Assembly (NCBI GenBank): GCA_021229015.1
Contig: CM037782.1
Coordinates: 62,237,909-62,301,908, forward strand
Source of the DNA: Solen grandis
Taxonomy: Eukaryota; Mollusca; Bivalvia; Adapedonta; Solenidae
DNA: 64,000 nt
Direction: 5' to 3'
In this document: positions 57,901-64,000 of the stretch, piece after piece
Layout of the letters: every line of letters begins with the position of its first letter
Numbering within the stretch: position 1 is the first letter of the stretch
Made by a program: the position numbers and the translations under genes
Notes under the pieces: generated by a model
What the model was told of the DNA's origin: nothing
What the model saw: only the letters and a program-made list of their open reading frames with translations
Databases searched by the model: none

Positions 57901-59491
57901 AATTAAGACCCATTGACCAGGGGACTATATGAGACCCAATGACCACACAGTTAATTACCATTAGATTATTTGTACATTAAAAGACCCATACATTGACCAT
58001 GCAACTTAATTTATCATAAAAAAACTGAAATAAATGACTGTTCACATTGATTGATTGGAACCTGCAGCATTTAACTTGAAATAGAAATTCCTTCTTTTTT
58101 TCTTTGCAATATAAATAAATGAATTGTTTTTATTTTTTTAATGTAGAATAAGGTAGGATGGAGAGTCGTACTATAGAAAGTATGAAAAACCTTGAATCTA
58201 GATGAAATTACTAATATACATGCACTACTGACCAGCAAGCTTAGGTCAAATCCAGGTATGTTGGTCAAGTAAATATGCTTAGTTTGATCCATACTGGCAG
58301 CTGACATTCACCTGTTGAGTCGGAGAATTGTACCTGTCAGTCTTGATAGGGTCCTGCAGGTATCTTTCCCTTTGTTCAGTCTGGGAACACTTCCTTGCAT
58401 TCAGATAAAAGCATCGGCTAGTTTGTTCCTTGAACTTTCCATTGATGTTAAGTCTGGGAATCCCTGTGCTTGGTTGTTTACCTGTATAGCATTTGCATAC
58501 ATTGATAAATCAGTTAATACTCTGTGTTAAAGTAAAGCATGTGTTCATATACATGGATTTGCACCAGGTTGTCTGATTGTCTTACACGACAAAGCCCGTA
58601 TGATTGTTTTTAAGATAAATTGTGATCATTGTCAATCAAGTAATTGTGGAAATTTTATGGTAAATGCACTGACCTTTATAGATTTTGAGCAAAAATGCCT
58701 TGAAAGTCAATGGATGCTTGCATATATGCACTGAAGTCTTTTCAAGCATTTGAAAGACCATGATTATAATTTAAATGAAGGGTGGATTACCTTAGAAGAT
58801 GTTGCTCGATGTTCAGTTTTAGTTTAATATGTTTATGAGATTCATACTTATGCAAATAACCCTTTACCTCATATAGACTCATTTTGACGCCTTGGCAAAC
58901 AGAGCAGACCCAGATTAGACAGCTCAAAGATTGTCTAATCAGGGTCTTCTTTGTTTGTTCATACAATATTGTAATTTGACAGATTCTACACAGCCTGCAT
59001 GGCAAAGTAAAATCCATTGTTTCATGTACCCTGTCGTCAAGTCTTAAATTTGTAAATGAATACTCACAAGGTAAAGGGTTAATGCTTAGGCAAAAAAAAA
59101 AGTTTCGTTTCTGGTCTCCAGCAAAAAAATAAGAGGATAGATAGGTAGGGATTTTTTTTTTTATACTATGAGACAAAAGGTACACAAAAAAAGGTATAGA
59201 CTTTTTAAAGGCAGAAAGGTAAAAAACTTTAGGGCCGGCCTTTAAAGTAGAGGGTTTGTCTGGGGACCAGAAACGGAACTATTTTTTCTTTTGGCCTTAT
59301 ATTTATCATGGATATGACTAAGTTGGAGAATTAAGTGAGTTTCAGGAAGTATGAAAGTTTTACTTTTACCCTAATTTTTAGGTGTGACATGGAAAGGTCT
59401 TGCGATGTTCTGGCATCGTCTCGAGTTTTTGGGGTGGACCCCTGCCCCAGAACCCCCAAATATTTGTTTGTTTCCTATTACTGTGTTCATG
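42876..59491 (+). CDS. Latrophilin/Cirl-like gene, 5' part (signal peptide + SUEL/RBL lectin domain), 3' incomplete
   Basis: Three coding exons join in phase: 42876-42978, 57535-57751 and 59382-59491 (103+217+110 nt, i.e. 143 codons plus one base). All introns have GT/AG ends. Residues 1-33 form a signal peptide; residues about 47-141 form one SUEL-type rhamnose-binding lectin domain. Cysteines at 51, 60, 82, 95, 108, 114, 128 and 141 are the eight expected for four disulfides. The family motif ANYGR is at 72-76, and the terminal DPCP..PKYL..SYYC block at 126-141. From recall, the spacing and the stretch ANYGRF...CN..G most resemble Drosophila Cirl and vertebrate latrophilins, adhesion GPCRs whose extracellular RBL domain binds teneurin/FLRT-type partners at cell contacts. 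Hormone-receptor, GAIN and 7TM parts would lie beyond the window. A secreted lectin or EVA-1-type protein remains possible. Sure of the RBL domain, less sure of the family. Confidence 0.72.
43329..43527 (+). mobile_element. MITE family F, copy 1
   Basis: TTAACCCTGACCATGCT and AGCATAGTAAGGGTTAA bound 199 bp with TTAA sites. The interior hairpin 'atatcagactgcaca' / 'tgtgcaggctgatat' is near-perfect. Frames on both strands are by-products. Confidence 0.7.
43706..43722. repeat. (TA)n microsatellite
   Basis: About eight TA units between 'cacata' and 'ggtcat'. Confidence 0.8.
43882..44138 (+). mobile_element. MITE D copy 9, hairpin arm duplicated
   Basis: Full-length with both TTAA ends. The left arm segment 'gatcagcctgcgag' is followed by 'ttatcagcctgcgagtaact', a 15-base extra arm. 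Confidence 0.85.
44240..45285. other. Intronic sequence, 44700-44970 of higher complexity
   Basis: No gene. The block 44700-44970 is free of repeats and contains homeodomain-like 'gctaattaccc' and E-box 'caggtg'; possible regulatory element, unproven. Confidence 0.3.
45289..45584 (+). mobile_element. MITE D copy 10, two hairpins
   Basis: Longest copy (296 bp). The hairpin unit occurs twice in a row: a first with 'gcctgccactaacttgcagg' and a second with 'gcctgcgagtaactcgcagg', each flanked by 'aaaaccagatca' / 'tgatcagg'. Both ends intact. Confidence 0.85.
45705..45785 (-). mobile_element. tRNA-like SINE head, minus strand
   Basis: On the minus strand 'gttggtagagcactagaa' (A box) and 'gggttcaagtccc' (B box) are 30-35 bases apart. 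The stems do not pair well enough for a functional tRNA. Confidence 0.45.
46020..46640. other. Unique intronic block
   Basis: Repeat-free, balanced composition, with overlapping open frames but no splice or family signals. Candidate conserved non-coding element. Confidence 0.3.
46650..48055. other. Intronic sequence, 47700-47930 more G+C-rich
   Basis: Holds a 107-codon frame (47569-47892) without family resemblance, and a (TTAA)n run near 47305. A relic of MITE E ('gagctgtctgatcagggttt') at about 47540. Not supported as a gene. Confidence 0.35.
48060..48262 (+). mobile_element. MITE E copy 3, worn
   Basis: 'tactcattttgatgccttgg', 'gagctgtctgatcagggtct', 'gcatggtaaag' and 'catgaatattcatgaggtta' follow family E order; the TTAA ends are decayed. 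Confidence 0.6.
48755..48870 (-). mobile_element. SINE C tail and body, minus strand
   Basis: 'gattgggaaacaagttctta' 'gaacttatactaatccctat' 'gtaccagtactttgcagctg' in reverse SINE C order. Confidence 0.6.
49130..49315 (+). mobile_element. Worn TTAACCCT-type MITE relic
   Basis: 'tgtttaccccttatgtaag' at the left, 'gctgatcagcctgtgagtta' with 'caggctgttctggttttata' inside, 'cataaaggtcagggtt' at the right. Resembles families D and F but too worn to assign. Confidence 0.35.
49560..49690 (+). mobile_element. SINE C, plus strand
   Basis: 'gtcctaatggccgtgtggtt' head, 'gttggtttgggggcaag' and 'gtgaaaagtactggtccaac'. A 91-codon frame runs through it and is a by-product. Confidence 0.65.
50217..50400 (-). 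mobile_element. SINE B, minus strand
   Basis: 'cactgacagtatttcagtca' ... 'gtgctgccacattgcagtat' ... 'accaaccagtcctggaacta' in reverse SINE B order. Confidence 0.65.
50688..50711. promoter_or_regulatory. Dyad of two M-box/E-box sites
   Basis: GTCACATGAC and its exact inverse GTCATGTGAC are separated by four bases. TCACATGA is the consensus of MiT/TFE bHLH-Zip factors. Possible binding site; function inferred. Confidence 0.3.
51216..51392 (-). mobile_element. MITE F copy 2, inverted
   Basis: 'catgctgtgggtacttgtga', 'gtgcagtctgatcatggtct' 'gcacagtttgctattcag' and right end 'cagcatggttacagggttaa' match the reverse complement of 43329-43527. Confidence 0.6.
52180..52320 (+). mobile_element. SINE B fragment
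   Basis: 'tagcacagtgtcaggatgac' 'tggatgtggtcac' and tail 'ttgttggtgggaagtaaaac'. Confidence 0.55.
52414..53303. mobile_element. TIR DNA transposon family K, non-autonomous, 886 bp
   Basis: A perfect 23-bp terminal inverted repeat begins CCGTATTTACTCGACTATAA at 52416 and ends with the inverse at 53301. TA flanks both ends (52414-52415, 53302-53303), as for Tc1/mariner-like and related elements. 'cgtcttatag' recurs near both ends. No transposase frame. Similar 'CCGTATTT' termini are known from several animal DNA transposons; superfamily not assigned. Confidence 0.8.
53943..53957. repeat. C15 homopolymer followed by A5
   Basis: Run of 15 C then AAAAA; length may be unreliable. Confidence 0.8.
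54048..54112 (+). mobile_element. MITE G copy 2, right end only
   Basis: 'agctctttactggtggcaaa' 'agctcttacggttccagcag' 'ggtaagggttaa' with TTAA end at 54109-54112; the rest of the element is missing. Confidence 0.5.
54300..55130. other. Unique intronic block
   Basis: 54300-54660 is repeat-free with homeodomain-like and octamer-like text ('gcataatgaaatgtcatttt'). No gene. Possible conserved element, unproven. Confidence 0.3.
55215..55395 (+). mobile_element. SINE A, 3'-truncated
   Basis: Head 'tctgtggccaagagggtaaa' and B box GGGTTCGAGTCC, then 'gaggaagccatccagctggc' 'ttgtggtaggttggtggttc'; stops after 'ctcagtgcatc'. Confidence 0.7.
55910..56110 (+). mobile_element. SINE B, plus strand, worn
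   Basis: Head 'gtggttagagcatctgcctt' and B box 'ggtttgaacccc', body 'gggcttgttggtccagtgtc', end 'agtccctaagtgtctgaaat'. Confidence 0.6.
56270..56487. mobile_element. MITE family J, intact copy
   Basis: AGCACTAAGTAATACTTAA at the left and CAAGTATTACTTAGTGCTTA at the right are inverted terminal repeats of about 19 bp around roughly 180 bp of AT-rich DNA. Family relics flank the nested cluster at 14.1-15.0 kb. Confidence 0.6.
56490..57534. other. Intronic sequence before the lectin exon
   Basis: No gene. A G-rich patch at 56790-56960 gives a Cys/Gly-rich frame without motif support. Confidence 0.4.
57535..57751 (+). CDS. RBL lectin domain exon, N-terminal half
   Basis: The acceptor ctattttcag ends at 57534 and the donor gtgagg starts at 57752. 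It encodes residues 35-107, including YACENS, INC, the canonical ANYGR motif, HVCN and LQC, and ends in IVSQR. Base composition is visibly richer in G+C and codon-like compared with the flanking AT-rich intron. The reading frame is phase 1 in and phase 2 out, so the last Arg codon (CG|G) is completed by the exon at 59382. Alternative upstream AG sites exist at about 57496 and 57509, but those starts would not keep the phase set by the signal-peptide exon. Confidence 0.85.
58856..59082 (+). mobile_element. MITE E copy 2
   Basis: ATAACCCTTTACCTCATA at the left (first base changed) and GGTAAAGGGTTAA at the right. The first 36 bases, through 'tagactcattttgacgc', equal the inverse of the MITE D right end. 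Lies in the short intron between the two lectin exons. Confidence 0.75.
59085..59300. mobile_element. MITE family I, copy 2
   Basis: 'agtttcgtttctggtctcc' and 'ggggaccagaaacggaact' are inverted ends, with 'ggcaaaaaa' / 'ttttggcc' outside. Ends about 80 bases before the exon at 59382. Confidence 0.6.
59382..59491 (+). CDS. RBL lectin domain exon, C-terminal half
   Basis: The acceptor ctaatttttag ends at 59381 and the donor gtaaga follows at 59492. It encodes residues 107-143. Cys108 and Cys114 are followed by VLASSRVFG, then DPCP, PKYL and a final SYYC, the order that closes RBL domains. It completes the split Arg codon from 57751. There is one extra residue (Val125) between FG and DPC compared with the usual FGDPC. 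The exon leaves phase 1 (one base, G, of codon 144), so the protein continues; I could not recognise the next exon between 59492 and 64000. Confidence 0.83.
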
Positions 59492-60240
59492 GTAAGACCT
59501 GTTGCTAAGGGAGAGCATGGTTACCTAGGCAACCAGCATGTGATAGAAGTAGTTTCCAGTTGCCATGTCAGTGTTGCATTATGATTCCGTTGTTAACAAA
59601 TTGTCATGAAAAATTATACTCGGTTTTTTTTGTCATATTTTATTTCTCGTTTTCAGCCTGCTGGAAGTTTTTGCTTGAAAAATTGTGGGCTATGGATTTT
59701 TCTTTAGTTTGTTATTAGATCTAAGTATCCATTTTTGCTTGTATTAAAAACTTATTAGTATAATGAATCCTTAAAGGATAATGCACTGTTGTGATATAGT
59801 AAAGTTTTATATGGCTTTTTTGATATAATTAAATTTGTTAAACATTTATTGATCATCACCATAGCATTTTCAGGATTGACCGATACAGGGGTAATTAGAT
59901 GCATTTGAGAATGCTTTCAGATTGTTTGTCTCTTAAATACTGTACAGTGTTCTAGAAGAGACGATATTTTATAATTATTAAGTCAAAAAAGATGATGTTA
60001 AATCATTAATTTTCAAGCTGAATTCTTGTTTAAGTGTTTATTTCTTATCCCAAATTTATGATGTTGAAAAGCCAACAGTATCAAACCTGATCAGGATCAC
60101 TTAACAGGCTGATCAGGTTTTATGCTATGTGCACGAGTCATTTTACTTTTATGAAGTGTGTGGAAATACGACTTCAATGAGTTATTTCTCATTTTGTCTC
60201 AAAAGCTTCAAATTATAATATAAGATATATTCAAGCTTAT
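59492..60240. other. Intron after last recognised exon
   Basis: AT-rich; one relic hairpin 'aaacctgatcaggatcactt' / 'aacaggctgatcaggtttta' near 60085-60125, akin to the MITE D hairpin. No exon recognised. Confidence 0.4.
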
Positions 60241-60247
60241 TATTCAT

Positions 60248-60277
60248 TGATTGGGAAACAAGTTCTTACAACTTATA
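60248..60277 (-). mobile_element. SINE C tail fragment at gap edge
   Basis: 'gattgggaaacaagttctta' 'caacttata' is the start of a minus-strand SINE C copy, cut by the gap. Confidence 0.6.
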
Positions 60278-60377
60278 NNNNNNNNNNNNNNNNNNNNNNN
60301 NNNNNNNNNNNNNNNNNNNNNNNNNNNNNNNNNNNNNNNNNNNNNNNNNNNNNNNNNNNNNNNNNNNNNNNNNNNNN
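60278..60377. other. Scaffold gap (100 N)
   Basis: Exactly 100 N between a SINE C tail and a minisatellite; the true missing length is unknown. Confidence 0.99.
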
Positions 60378-60384
60378 TTTGTAT

Positions 60385-60870
60385 AGTAATAGTTACCTTG
60401 ACAGTGAAAACGGGTGAAAGATATTTATAGTCCTAGTTTACACCATTGCTTGAAGGAAAAAAAGTATATATATAGTAACAGTTACCTTGACGGTGAAAAC
60501 AAGTGTATATACAGTCATAGTTTACACCATTGCTTGAAGGAAAAAAAGTCTATATATAGTAACAGTTACCTTGACAGTGAAAACAAGTGTATATACAGTC
60601 CTAGTTTACACCATTGCTTGAAGGAAAAAAAGTCTATATATAGTAACAGTTACCTTGACAGTGAAAACAAGTGTATATACAGTCCTAGTTTACACCATTG
60701 CTTGAAGGAAAAAAAGTCTATATATAGTAACAGTTACCTTGACAGTGAAAACAAGTGTATATACAGTCCTAGTTTACACCATTGCTTGAAGGAAAAAAAG
60801 TATATATATAGTAACAGTTACCTTGACAGTGAAAACAGGTTAAGGATATTTATAGCCCTAGTTTACACAA
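60385..60870. repeat. 84-bp minisatellite, about 5.5 units
   Basis: The unit runs 'agttaccttgacagtgaaaa' ... 'cctagtttacaccattgctt' 'gaaggaaaaaaagt' 'tatatatagtaac'. Units are nearly identical, and a length divisible by three keeps a 159-codon frame open with a 28-residue repeat. It abuts the gap, so the array may be longer. Not supported as coding. Confidence 0.85.
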
Positions 60871-60899
60871 TCAACTCCCATAATTCTTTTTAGAAGGAA

Positions 60900-61810
60900 A
60901 GAAAAATTTTTTTTAGTAACAGCCACCATGAATTTGAAAGAAACACTATATTTTCAAACTATGTTTAAGGTATTGTAATGATTTAAAATTGATCTTCAAC
61001 AACAATATGTGTATTTAACACCCTGAAATCAAAATGAAAAGGCATATTGAAATTTCTAAAGGAAGAACCCATTTATAGTGCGCATTATGGTAAAAGCATT
61101 CAGGGATTGTTTGTTTTGTTGTTTTCTAAAGCAAACACACACATTTGAAATACCTGAACTGCTACAATGAGAGCTGATCCAACAAATGACAAACAAATGC
61201 CACTCTCTCGTATATGCTTTGAAGATTCAAGTGCCTATCAGCATTCATGCACTTACACTTTAAAAAATCATGAAAATTTATTGCCAGTTTATTGTCATGT
61301 AACAACCAAAACTATAAAAATGATTTCAAAGCATGTGGAAGTAAAGCAAATATTGATAAAAAATTATCACGCCTAACTTCCTGTTGCGTCTGCAATTAAA
61401 GGCATACTTCAGTATGCAACTGTGGGCAAATGTTTGATGTGAGCTTAATTTGTTATACTTGACGTAGGTGAAAATGGTTAGCTCAAAGGATGCCTGAGTG
61501 ATTATATTTTCTGAAATAATGATCATATCTGTAGAAGAAATTGCCAAAGATTATTTAACACTTTGGTTAAAAATGAATGATATAAGGCCTGGTGAAGGAA
61601 AATTGCCATGGTTTTGAGTACTTTGTGCGTTTCTCGAAAGGTAGCTCATGATCAGTCAAAATCATGCATAGATCATTAGAGTAAATTTAAGCACAATGAT
61701 CTTCTATCAAGGCTTATTTAGTGAACTGACATTCAAATATAAGAACCGTCTAAATTAAAAAAAAGAAGGCTTTGTCAGTATAGAAAAGCGTTTTGCTGTC
61801 TGGAGGCCCA
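60900..61810. other. No recognised feature
   Basis: AT-rich, no gene or repeat identified. Confidence 0.4.
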
Positions 61811-61818
61811 AGCAATGA

Positions 61819-61833
61819 CCCCCCCCCCCCCCC
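61819..61833. repeat. C15 homopolymer
   Basis: Run of 15 C followed by AG and CCCCCC. Confidence 0.8.
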
Positions 61834-61884
61834 AGCCCCCCTGAAGAATTTGTGCCAGAAAGAAGCAAGAAAATAATGGAATTT

Positions 61885-62775
61885 TGATCCCTGAACTGCA
61901 ATGACCTTTCAAGCATGCATATGGTTGATGCATGCAACACGCAATCGTGTCTGTAAAATTTCATAAAAATCCAAAAATAGATATGGAAGTTATAGAGAGG
62001 ACATGAAAATGTAGCCTATGAATACCAAAGACATTTTCTACAACTCCTGTGACCTTGACCTTTCAAGTGTGCATATTATGGTTGATGCATATTATGGTTG
62101 ATGCATGTGACACATCTTTGTGTCGTAACAAACACTTCTGTAAATTTTTATGAAAATTCAAACATAGATATTGAAGTAATAGAAAGGACATGAAAATGAA
62201 TACCAAAAACAAAATCTGACAACTTCTCTGACTTTGACCTTTCAAGAGTGCATAATTATGATTGTTGCAGTAACATGTACATCTTATGTAATGACAAACA
62301 CTTTTGTGAAGTTTAATGAAAGTCCATCCATGGCTATGGAAGTTACAGAGTGGACACATTGATGAAGCCTATAACTACCAATGAGAATTTCTAACAACTC
62401 CAGTGACCTTGACCTTTCAAGAACGCATATGGTTGATGCGCGCAACACACCTATTTGTTTTAACAAACTTTTTTGTAAAGGTTTATGAAATCCATCCATA
62501 CTTATGGAAGTTTCAGAGCAGACACAAAGATGTAGCCTTTGACCACCAAAGACAATATTTTAACAAAATTCTGTGACCTTTCCAGGGTGCATATGGTTGA
62601 TGCACGTGACACACCCTTTTGTTATGAGGAATACTTCTGTTAAGTTTTATTGAAATCCATCCATAGATGTCCAAAATGGAGCAAACACAAAAGCGGGACA
62701 GATGGAAAGAATGATGGATGGACTGATGGAAGAAGAATGCGAGTAAACTTATAGTCCCCAACCGGTTTCATCAAT
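61885..62775 (+). repeat. Tandem repeat, about 160-180 bp unit, five units
   Basis: Each unit has 'gaccttgacctttcaagtgt', 'gcatatggttgatgca', 'acacttctgtaaa' and 'atggaagttatagagaggac'. The last unit closes with 'gacagatggaaagaatgatg' and 'cttatagtccccaaccggtt'. Layout recalled from bivalve genomes. Reverse-strand frames share residues only because of the array. Confidence 0.7.
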
Positions 62776-62779
62776 GGGT

Positions 62780-63835
62780 ACAAATGACAGGTCATCTTAA
62801 CCCTAACCAACTACAGTCTACCCAAGAATTTTTCTGATAAACTTAAGAACTTCCATGTTTTGATTGTGTATAATTTCATGAAAAAAATCCTAATTTTTTT
62901 CACATGTAAAATATCAATTTCTGTTCTTGAAGTATTCTTTTTTTTCCATGATAATTTTGCTAAGGTATGACCATCAGGTGAAACTAAAGACTGTCCAGCT
63001 ATTTCACTTGCAATATCAGGAGCAAAACAGAATGAGTTGCTAGTGGATTTCCAACGATGAGTTATCAATGTCACTCCTCCAAGCCTTAAAATATTACCGT
63101 TACATCTTTAACCATCATTTGTATAATTAATGTTAATTATACAAATTAAACTGGGCTCATGTCAACATCATTAATATAAAAAAGAAGAACAACCAAACAT
63201 GCCCTTATTAGTATATCAAACAGTGATTATTTTTCAAATTATGCTAAAATATGACCTCAAATATCAAGTTCTACAAAATTAATATGACACCTGCAATTAT
63301 TCTGACTGGGATATTAAAATTTCTGACACATCCTATGTCAAACAATGAAATATTCATCCGCCAACTTCCATGAAAATCCATCTTGACCCACTGGCAATTT
63401 ATAATATCTGTCCATATTTCTCTAATAATGCCATTTTTTAACCAAATCCTGTCAAATAATGAAAAATAACTAAATTAAACAATGACAGTGGTGTAGTTTA
63501 TTCTGTCAAATGGAAATGAGATTACCGCAATAAAGTATAATAAAAATGCTAACCAAATAAGTACTTAGCATTCACAGCTGTGGTCAGGAAATCAGATTCA
63601 ACACTTTAGTTGTTTATCTGTCCTGCTCATCAGATGAGAGCCTTCATTATCCATGTCACACAGTGGGCTGTCGGAATTTTGATTCATCCAATTATGCATA
63701 GTGGTAAGAGATGAACCGATCTGTCTGTCGCACATCCTTTTTAAAACAGATAACATGCACACAGTACATCATCTTGTTAACATAATTTTATACAAATAAA
63801 TTCTGAACAAGTAATCATATAGATACCGGTAACTA
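62780..63835. other. AT-rich sequence without recognised feature
   Basis: No gene; a small dyad 'tataattaatgttaattata' at about 63122. Confidence 0.4.
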
Positions 63836-64000
63836 GGTGCCTGGATAGCTTAGTGGTAATGCACTTTGCTTCTCACCAATGCGTCCCGGGTTCAGTTCCT
63901 GGATACGTACATGAGAGGGTACAGTGGTTGCCCATCCAGGCACGTGGGTTTTCTCCAGGTTCTCAGGTTTCCACCGATAATAATGACCACATATGTAGCC
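63836..64000 (+). mobile_element. SINE C2, cut by window end
   Basis: Head 'ctggatagcttagtggtaat' (A box), 'cgggttcagttcctgg' (B box), body 'cagtggttgcccatccaggc', same order as 20276-20520. The tail lies outside the window. Confidence 0.7.

Noticed and set aside
58787..59185. 132-codon reverse-strand frame
   Set aside because: Covers MITE E2 and MITE I copies; no domain.
60414..60893. 159-codon repetitive frame
   Set aside because: Explained by an 84-bp minisatellite whose unit length is a multiple of three.
62063..62761. Reverse-strand frames sharing CHASTI-like residues
   Set aside because: Shared residues come from the 'gaccttgacctttc' tandem array, not from a protein family.

Overview
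This is eukaryotic, AT-rich, intron- and repeat-dominated DNA, most probably from a bivalve mollusc. The evidence is the repeat content: several tRNA-headed SINE families with bivalve-type tails, divergent CTCACCTGAGCAC arrays with 130-170 bp units, 'gaccttgaccttt' arrays, and dense TTAA-flanked MITEs. The species assignment comes from recalled repeat character, not a search. Two runs of exactly 100 N (10178-10277 and 60278-60377) mark scaffold gaps.

Only one protein-coding gene is supported. It lies on the + strand and is incomplete at the 3' side: coding exons 42876-42978 (within exon 42759-42978), 57535-57751 and 59382-59491. They join in phase to 143 codons plus one base. The product has a signal peptide followed by a complete SUEL/rhamnose-binding lectin (RBL) domain with 8 cysteines, the ANYGR motif and a DPCP..PKYL ending. 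The closest family I recall is latrophilin/Cirl (ADGRL adhesion GPCR), so this is probably the 5' part of such a gene. Its later domains are not in the window, so other RBL proteins (EVA-1-like, secreted lectins) are not excluded. A 452 bp stretch without any ATG on the + strand, ending at a GTAAGT donor (23393-23844), is a candidate upstream untranslated exon. That would make most of the window the 5' flank and introns of one gene.

Layout. 1-10 kb: SINE, tandem arrays and composite CTCACCTGAGCAC-type repeats, AT-rich DNA. 10-23 kb: scattered SINEs, a nested MITE cluster at 14.1-15.0 kb, blocks of unique sequence, and a 74-bp array at 22.3-23.0 kb. 23.3-23.85 kb: candidate 5' exon. 24-42.7 kb: putative first intron with five copies of MITE D, minisatellites and SINEs. 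42.76-42.98 kb: signal-peptide exon. 43-57.5 kb: second intron with MITEs D, E, F and G, SINEs, an 890 bp TIR transposon at 52.4-53.3 kb and unique blocks. 57.5-59.5 kb: lectin exons. 59.5-64 kb: gap, an 84-bp minisatellite, a 'gaccttgacc' array and a SINE cut by the window end.

The most notable non-genic signal is a family of about 240 bp TTAA-flanked MITEs (family D). It has ten copies between 14.1 and 45.6 kb, all in the same orientation, each with a roughly 67-nt near-perfect internal hairpin that is itself duplicated in two copies. It shares one terminus with a second family (E). I found no CRISPR array, operon, intact transposase or reverse transcriptase, and no convincing second gene.
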